A stretch of DNA of 64,000 nucleotides, taken from assembly GCF_024868665.1 (NCBI RefSeq), contig NC_079895.1:25444554-25508553 (forward strand), written 5' to 3'. Made by a program: the position numbers and the translations under genes. Positions 58,132 to 64,000 of this stretch are shown piece by piece. Source of the stretch: Triplophysa rosa. Lineage: Eukaryota > Chordata > Actinopteri > Cypriniformes > Nemacheilidae. The notes beneath the pieces were generated by a model that did not search any database, was not told where the DNA came from, and was given only the letters and a program-made list of their open reading frames with translations. The stretch's first letter is position 1. Each line of letters begins with the position of its first letter.

Positions 58132-59479
58132 AAATAACATTTTATTGAAGATATGTGTAGCACCATGCAACAAAGCCTCTGAACTCCTGCCATATTGTGA
58201 ATATAGTTGCAACCTCTTCTACCTTAATGATTTATATTACATATATATTTCCCACCTTTAGTGTTCCAGAGATATCAGCAGAAGTGTTCCTGTTTTAGCA
58301 CATCTGACCAATGCCGGCAGCTGCTCTGAATTAATGGCATTACACGAAGGCAACCCCATGTGCATGTATGCTCACATACGATGATGAAGGAAAATCAATC
58401 CATCTCTATGTTAGTGTCACATTAGTGTGGCTTAGATCGACAGGGTAAACGGGTTAGTGGTTTCCCCTTAGCAGTTTAACCAGCGACTGTACCTGACAGT
58501 CCCTTTATGGGTTTGTAGCAGCACTCAAGTGTTGATCACCTATCTCAAGGGATGGTCTTTCAGGTGTTTTCACTCTGGTCAGACCCCTGACATTATCAAA
58601 CAGGACAGAATGGATCAAACTCAAATGTTTCCTCTGTTTAAGCACAACCAACCAACAAATTATTGCAATGATTTTACTGTGAACTGACGCAAAGCAGAGT
58701 GACTATTTTAATTGTAACATGTTAATTGCAATAGTCATTAAATGCTTCTTTAATTAACATTAAAATGATAAGAATAAACTTACTTTGATCAATTAAACAT
58801 TTTATGTTTTAAGTATAGCAAAATAGATCATTTGTTGGGGGTATATTTAAAAATAAAAGTCAAGTGTGTTAGCAGTTTTTAGCTCAAATTCTTTGTTTTT
58901 AACACAGCAATGTGTACTTTATGAAGTATTTCACTATTTATTTTAGTCTACATTGTACCTCTGTCAGTGCAAACTACTAGGAGAAACCATTGCAGATTTT
59001 AGCGATGGGCACATTGTTTCTAGGACTTACACAAAACGTTGAAAGTTTGATAAAATGAAACAGCCCTCTTGTGGAGCAAGTGCAGCTTTAGTCTCAGTGA
59101 ATAGACCGTGTGATATATTTAGTCTCTTATGGCCTGCTGCTCAGAGTAGATAACTACACATGCCAAGAATGCAGATGTCTGTGCAGTCAGACCACCAAAC
59201 TGCTGAGACAGTACAATGCAGCCGAAGACGGCCAAAGTTCCATCCCATTAGGGGTAAGAAGTCTGATCCGTTTAACCAAGTTAATTATTTTCAACAATAA
59301 TCGGGTTAAGAAAGAATTAAGTAATTTGTTTATATCATCACTCAAAAGTGTTTCCAGAAGACACTATGTCTGTGTGCATTATTTTTGCAACACCAATGCT
59401 ATAGAAGCACAGAAAAGATGCAGTAAAATATCAATATAGTATTAACTGTGTGTAGATGCAATTTGTTTTATTTTTGGAC
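58132..59479. other. unannotated DNA
   Basis: No gene or mobile element was recognised. A 109-codon plus-strand frame (59110-59439) has no known domain. Confidence 0.35.
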
Positions 59480-59702
59480 ATATCACTGCTATCCTTCTGA
59501 AACCTCTCCATATTTCATTATTTTTATATTTTGCCATAAATCATTATTATTAGTCAACCTTTACTGTATGTTTGTCATTGTCATTTTGCAAATATCTAAC
59601 CAATAAAAAGTACTTGTCACAGTATATAATCTTTTCAAAAGTTTTTTTTATTTCCTGAAAAACAGTGAATTTGGAGATCTGAAAGTGGACGATGACAGTA
59701 TG
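59480..59702 (+). mobile_element. short DNA transposon of the 'GCTGTC' family, copy 5 (223 bp)
   Basis: Left end 'atatcactgctatcc...gaaacctc', family middle 'ttgcaaatatctaaccaata', and right end 'cctgaaaaacagtgaatttg' plus 'gagatctg...gatgacagta'. Both ends are present but diverged. Confidence 0.75.
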
Positions 59703-59919
59703 TTGATTTAACACAATTGCTCTTACTTTTAATTCTTTATTGCTTCAATGCAAATGAATCAGTTGCCATTATGTGTTGCATAGTAACAGGTATGTACTAG
59801 TATTTGTATACTAATTATTAGTATTTGCACTAAATCAGCGCAGGTTTGGCTTACACAAACTTTGCAAGAAAATTGAGAGAACGTAATTTATAAAGACTGC
59901 TGATTTGGCATTACCCGCC

Positions 59920-60300
59920 ATGATCCTAACATGCATTTGGCGGACTCTTTTAATAGGCTCAAAGTTTCCAACCCAAGCCAAGTGACATCAGAGGTACAGA
60001 ATAATCTTGGGTTCATTTGCTTTAAACAATAGTGCCACGAAAGTGTATGAGAGCCACTTGGGCCAGTGGCTGCAGAACCTCAGTCAAGCGCTCAGGTCTA
60101 TATGAGACTGAGCATTCCTCAGTTCAAACTAATCTCAGACATGAACCACAGAATCTCTAGGAGAGATCCCAGTTTACACACACTTCACACCCCAACAGGA
60201 ACATGGTAGTTCAATAGCAGCGCCATGGGAGCCACATGCTTTATGTGCTCGGTTCCTTTATGACATTACTGATGGAGTTGCTCGTATGAGTGCTTTGCTA
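59920..60300. promoter_or_regulatory. candidate conserved non-coding island
   Basis: Balanced, repeat-free text (for example 'catgcatttggcggactc' and 'gccaagtgacatcagagg') between AT-rich flanks. No recognised frame. Texture-based inference only. Confidence 0.22.
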
Positions 60301-60929
60301 CTAACTCACTTTTCTTCTTTTTTCCTCCCCACCTTCTCTTTCACCTTTGTCAGTTTTCCTTGGGTGCACAAACAAAGGATCCCTGTGGTCTGTGTGCCAT
60401 TAGAAGACTAACGTGGCAGCACAGTAAACCGAAAGCTTTCAACCAGAATCACAGAAAACGTGCAGACACTTATAAACTGTCTCTGTTCACAGGCATGTGT
60501 GGATATTGCCTTTTACACAGACAAAATCTACATCCTAGTGTTGTAAGGAAACATGTTTCTGTGAGAATCTATAAACTGTTTTATTTTTGTTAGAAGTTAG
60601 AACCATAAGACTATTAATTGCATACATAAATGTACATTTACAAAAAAAAATATTATTGTGCTTCTACAATATTTATTTAGCTTTTTTCAGAGCATAGGAG
60701 AATAAAATGCGGTGAAGCCTACGAATTATTTGTTAAATTACTGTTTACTGTTGTAAAATTAAGCAGTGTAAAAATTCTGACTATAACTTATGGACTATAA
60801 ATATGGATTATGGATATACATTTAATAGTTAGTTGAATATATTGTAGGGCAACACTTTACAATAGATTTTTTTATATTAATAAATGCAACATGTCTACAG
60901 AATGTATTAATCCCAGTTCAGGTTAATTT
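60301..60929. other. unannotated DNA
   Basis: A 77-codon plus-strand frame (60360-60593) has no known domain. Otherwise AT-rich and unrecognised. Confidence 0.35.
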
Positions 60930-61210
60930 CAGCATTTTCTATATTCTGTTGAACACAAAGGAAGATATTTGGAAGAATGTTAGCAATTTTCAGTCCATTG
61001 ACTACCACAGCAGGACAATTTAAATGGTAGTGAAGGGCTCACCAGAACTGTTTGCTTTCCTAAATTCTTCATAATATCTCATTTTGTGTTTGAGAGAACA
61101 AAAAAATATACATTGTGAAAAACTGCTAACATTCTTCCAAATATATTTTTCTGTGTTCATCAGAATAAGTAAATGGTGACAGAATTTCCATTTTGGGGTA
61201 AACCGTCCCT
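60930..61210. mobile_element. TTAA MITE, 'AGGGATAGTTC' family, left-truncated copy
   Basis: Shares 'gttgaacacaaaggaagata' and 'tttggaagaatgttagcaat' with the family. It ends 'atttccattttggggtaaac' plus 'cgtccct', followed by TTAA (61211-61214). The left terminal repeat is absent. Confidence 0.8.
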
Positions 61211-61327
61211 TTAAAATCTTTGGGTGCGTGCCAGCCTTAGAGGTAAAGAAAACACTGGATTTATGATTCGGAGCTATAAGAAAAAGGTTACTGTTAGTTC
61301 TGTGTTTAACAGTCACATAGCCACCCT

Positions 61328-61441
61328 TTGATGGACTGTCCATCTATCCAGTGTATACCCTGCCCAACGATGGTGGGATAGGCGCCAGCCCTCCCGTGAC
61401 CCTGCAGAGGATAAGCGGGTTCAGAGAGTGGATGGATGGAT
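61328..61441 (+). mobile_element. LINE 3' tail, RTE-like, with GGAT tail repeats
   Basis: Contains 'gtgtataccctgcc', 'gtgggataggcgccagcc', 'cccgtgaccctgcagagg' and 'ataagcggg', then 'tggatggatgga'. This is the well-known 3' end of a fish LINE, which finishes in short tandem GGAT units. Only the tail is present; no reverse transcriptase frame remains. Confidence 0.75.
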
Positions 61442-61722
61442 TTACAATAGCGAGTGACAATAGTGATAAGAATGATAACTTGGTGGAGCTCATATGTGTC
61501 ATAGATGTCAGCGTTCAGGACTGGATATGTCCATTTTCTAATGAATAATGTATTTGATCAAAGTATGACTGATGAAATATATGAATAGGTAAAGAATAAA
61601 AGAGCAATAGAATAGAATAAAGACTGGAATATTGGAACAATCAGAAAGCAAACACGGATAAAGCAAACAACAAGGAAAGCTTTATTTAAGATACCTCTTA
61701 CAGTTTGATTGTGTGTTTAAAT

Positions 61723-61901
<179 letters not shown>

Positions 61902-63149
61902 TTTCAATTAGCTTCCGTCTGCCTCACGTGGTTGCAATGCTAACTAGAAGAGACACAGAAAGCCATGGGGTCCTCAGCAAACACTTCACAATCTATTTCC
62001 ACCAAAACCCTTTATGCTCTGTCTGCTAACACCCCTCTGAGCGGACTGGCTACCCCGCAGAGAGCTGGGGCGAGTCCGCAAATCCGGCCGTCACTTCCAG
62101 TCAACAGTCTGTGTGGGACTCAAGGCAGGCAGCGGCGTGGCAGACACGCTGGGTTAACACGCAGAGACCAGTTCTCACAGCTGCCTGTGTAATCCAAACC
62201 CACACACAGGCCATTTGAGAGATGCTCTCAAACATCCATTTTAATTATATAATGAAAGAAGTGAAAATAGAAAGAAGTTGACTAGTATGCACCCTTTCAG
62301 GATAAGATTAACTTGCAAAGGAAAATATTACTGAGACAAATTACAGACATTTTACTGAAATTACAGAATTTATTATTACACAATTTGTCTTTTTTTGTCT
62401 AGTAATATCAAACATTTTTTAAATAAGTTTATTCTAAAATGCATTTACTACCTTGAATAAGTTGCTTAAGGAAAAGCTCAAAAATATTGAAGAAATTGAG
62501 AATTTGTTTGTATTTCCTTTCATAAAACAAAACTAAATATATTAAGCCACATTCCTTGTCAAGTAAATGAATCTTGATATCTTAGATATTTCTTCTAGAA
62601 AACAAGACAAAAATTATATATATATACTATATATACTCCTTCAAATATGAGGTACTGTAAGTGGCAAAACAAAATACAAATGGTGTTGCCATTCAGTTAC
62701 TTTAATAGAAGCAGATAAACATCTCCGTCTCTGCGTCTGTTTTAAAGAGCTCTGGTTATATGAATTCTCTTGTGTGGGTGAGTCTTAAGTCTTAAACAAA
62801 CAGAGGTGCTGAGCTGAGTTTGAGCATTATAACGGTCCTGGATGTACAGAAACATACAACAAAAAGAAAGAAAAGACATCTTTGTTGATTGGCAGGTCAA
62901 TCGTTCCTGGGAGAAGTTTACCTTTTCATAAGTGCCTCCATCTTTCTGCAGATCAGTCCTAGCTTTCTGAAGTTAGGCAGGATGACCGATATTGACTTTC
63001 AGACATAAACGGCAACTACTGCGATAGATCCGATTGCTGAGTGGGGCCAACTGAGAAAATTGAGTAGATTGAGGATCAACAGTCTTTCCATGGGAATTTG
63101 GGTGTTTTTGAAGATTAAAATTTCTTCGTCCAGACCTCAAAGCAGGTAG

Positions 63150-63153
<4 letters not shown>
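61902..63153. other. unannotated DNA
   Basis: 61960-62210 is GC-richer and repeat-free, with a 75-codon plus-strand frame of no recognised family. 62220-63150 is AT-rich with a short TA run (62615-62632). Confidence 0.35.

Positions 63154-63211
<58 letters not shown>
63154..63211. repeat. (GA)n microsatellite
   Basis: An uninterrupted GA run of about 58 bases. Confidence 0.97.
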
Positions 63212-63215
<4 letters not shown>

Positions 63216-64000
63216 TGCCCTCTGCTGCCAGGATTAGCCTTCTGTTATACAGATCAGGTTAGTGGGATTTATTTTATTTGGAAATAGTTAAGCATAACAA
63301 CTATTCTAAGAAATCTGATGATTGGCTTTATCATATTCATTATAGTTGCATTTGTAAGACTACTGGAAATGAAAAAAAGCCATTTTATATTCTGAAAAAC
63401 CTGAAAATAATACAACAAAAATTGTCATCAATAGAGTAATAAATCACATGCTGTGTAAAACATTTGTCACAACAATAAAAATCTACCCAGACCTTATGAA
63501 AAAAACTCCAAAATGTTGGTTACAATTCCTATTTATTATTTAAATCTTGCCTCAATGTATACCATTGTGCAATTATGGTATTGATTTGATTAACCAACGG
63601 CTATAACAAAAATATAAGTCATTTAGGCAATACCGTACATATAAATAAATGCATTTCGCAAATCTTCTTACACACATAACACACACCAACATATTAGAGA
63701 GAAATCCCTGGCCACAAGCAAACAAGAGGGGGATTTAAGCACATGATTACACTATAAGCATAATGAATGATATGGATCTGTGGCGAAACATTGACCTGAA
63801 GTGTGTGTGTGTATGTGTCATGAGCACGATGGAAGTCCACATAAACCTTCATAAAGGCCTCAAAGAACGAGAAGAAAAGCAAAAGAGTGGATGAGAGAGT
63901 AGGAGCTCTTCAGCAGACAGGCCCAGCAGGAGATGGACTCACTGTAGTCACATCAATAGTTGGCACCCAACGCTGGACCACCTCCTCTGGCTTTGAACAC
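63212..64000. other. unannotated AT-rich DNA
   Basis: No gene or mobile element was recognised. A short GT run lies near 63801-63818. Confidence 0.4.

Overview
The window looks like AT-rich nuclear DNA from a teleost fish, most likely a cyprinid. The evidence is its repeats: a tRNA-headed SINE of the type common in carps and zebrafish, several TTAA-flanked MITEs, many small hAT-type elements, the hairpin repeat built from 'aagaacc/ggttctt' blocks, a TGTGACCCTGG-ended element, fish LINE tails and long CA/GT, GA/CT and TCTA microsatellites. No bacterial-style gene organisation, rRNA gene, functional tRNA gene or CRISPR array is present. Family names come from memory of fish repeats, not from a search.

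No host protein-coding gene could be supported. Open frames are short and fall in microsatellites, mobile elements or unrecognisable single-copy DNA. The coding traces accepted are decayed non-LTR retrotransposon reverse transcriptase ends (about 420-1020 and 46905-47165, both minus), a transposon first-exon remnant with one in-frame stop (19930-20097), and one weak exon-like open frame (57151-57282).

Layout. 0-12 kb: a LINE 3' end, a hairpin MITE, a short CT repeat, an hAT element with a perfect 8-bp target duplication (7273-7810), and three islands resembling conserved non-coding DNA. 12-21 kb is the densest mobile-element region: a solo LTR (12047-12564), a second hAT with a perfect duplication (12966-13619), retroelement-like repetitive stretches in opposite orientation (15440-16000 and 18830-19110), and a 1.1-kb TTAA transposon (19659-20767). 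21-31 kb: candidate regulatory islands separated by GGTAC-type MITEs, a nested hAT and a long CA repeat. 31-38 kb: TGTGACC-ended elements, a 1-kb element with an internal tandem duplication, and the third hairpin MITE. 38-49 kb: a SINE head, quieter single-copy islands, a LINE tail and a 24-bp minisatellite. 49-64 kb: a SINE split by a TTAA MITE, a probable three-layer nest of insertions (52.2-53.9 kb), a 138-bp hAT, other MITEs, a LINE tail and a 179-bp TCTA array.

Overall this reads as a gene desert in which mobile elements fill the space between single-copy islands carrying homeodomain, POU and SOX-like motifs. Such deserts often flank developmental regulator genes, but the target gene cannot be named from this sequence, and the islands are unverified until aligned with other fish. 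No novel multi-gene system was found.
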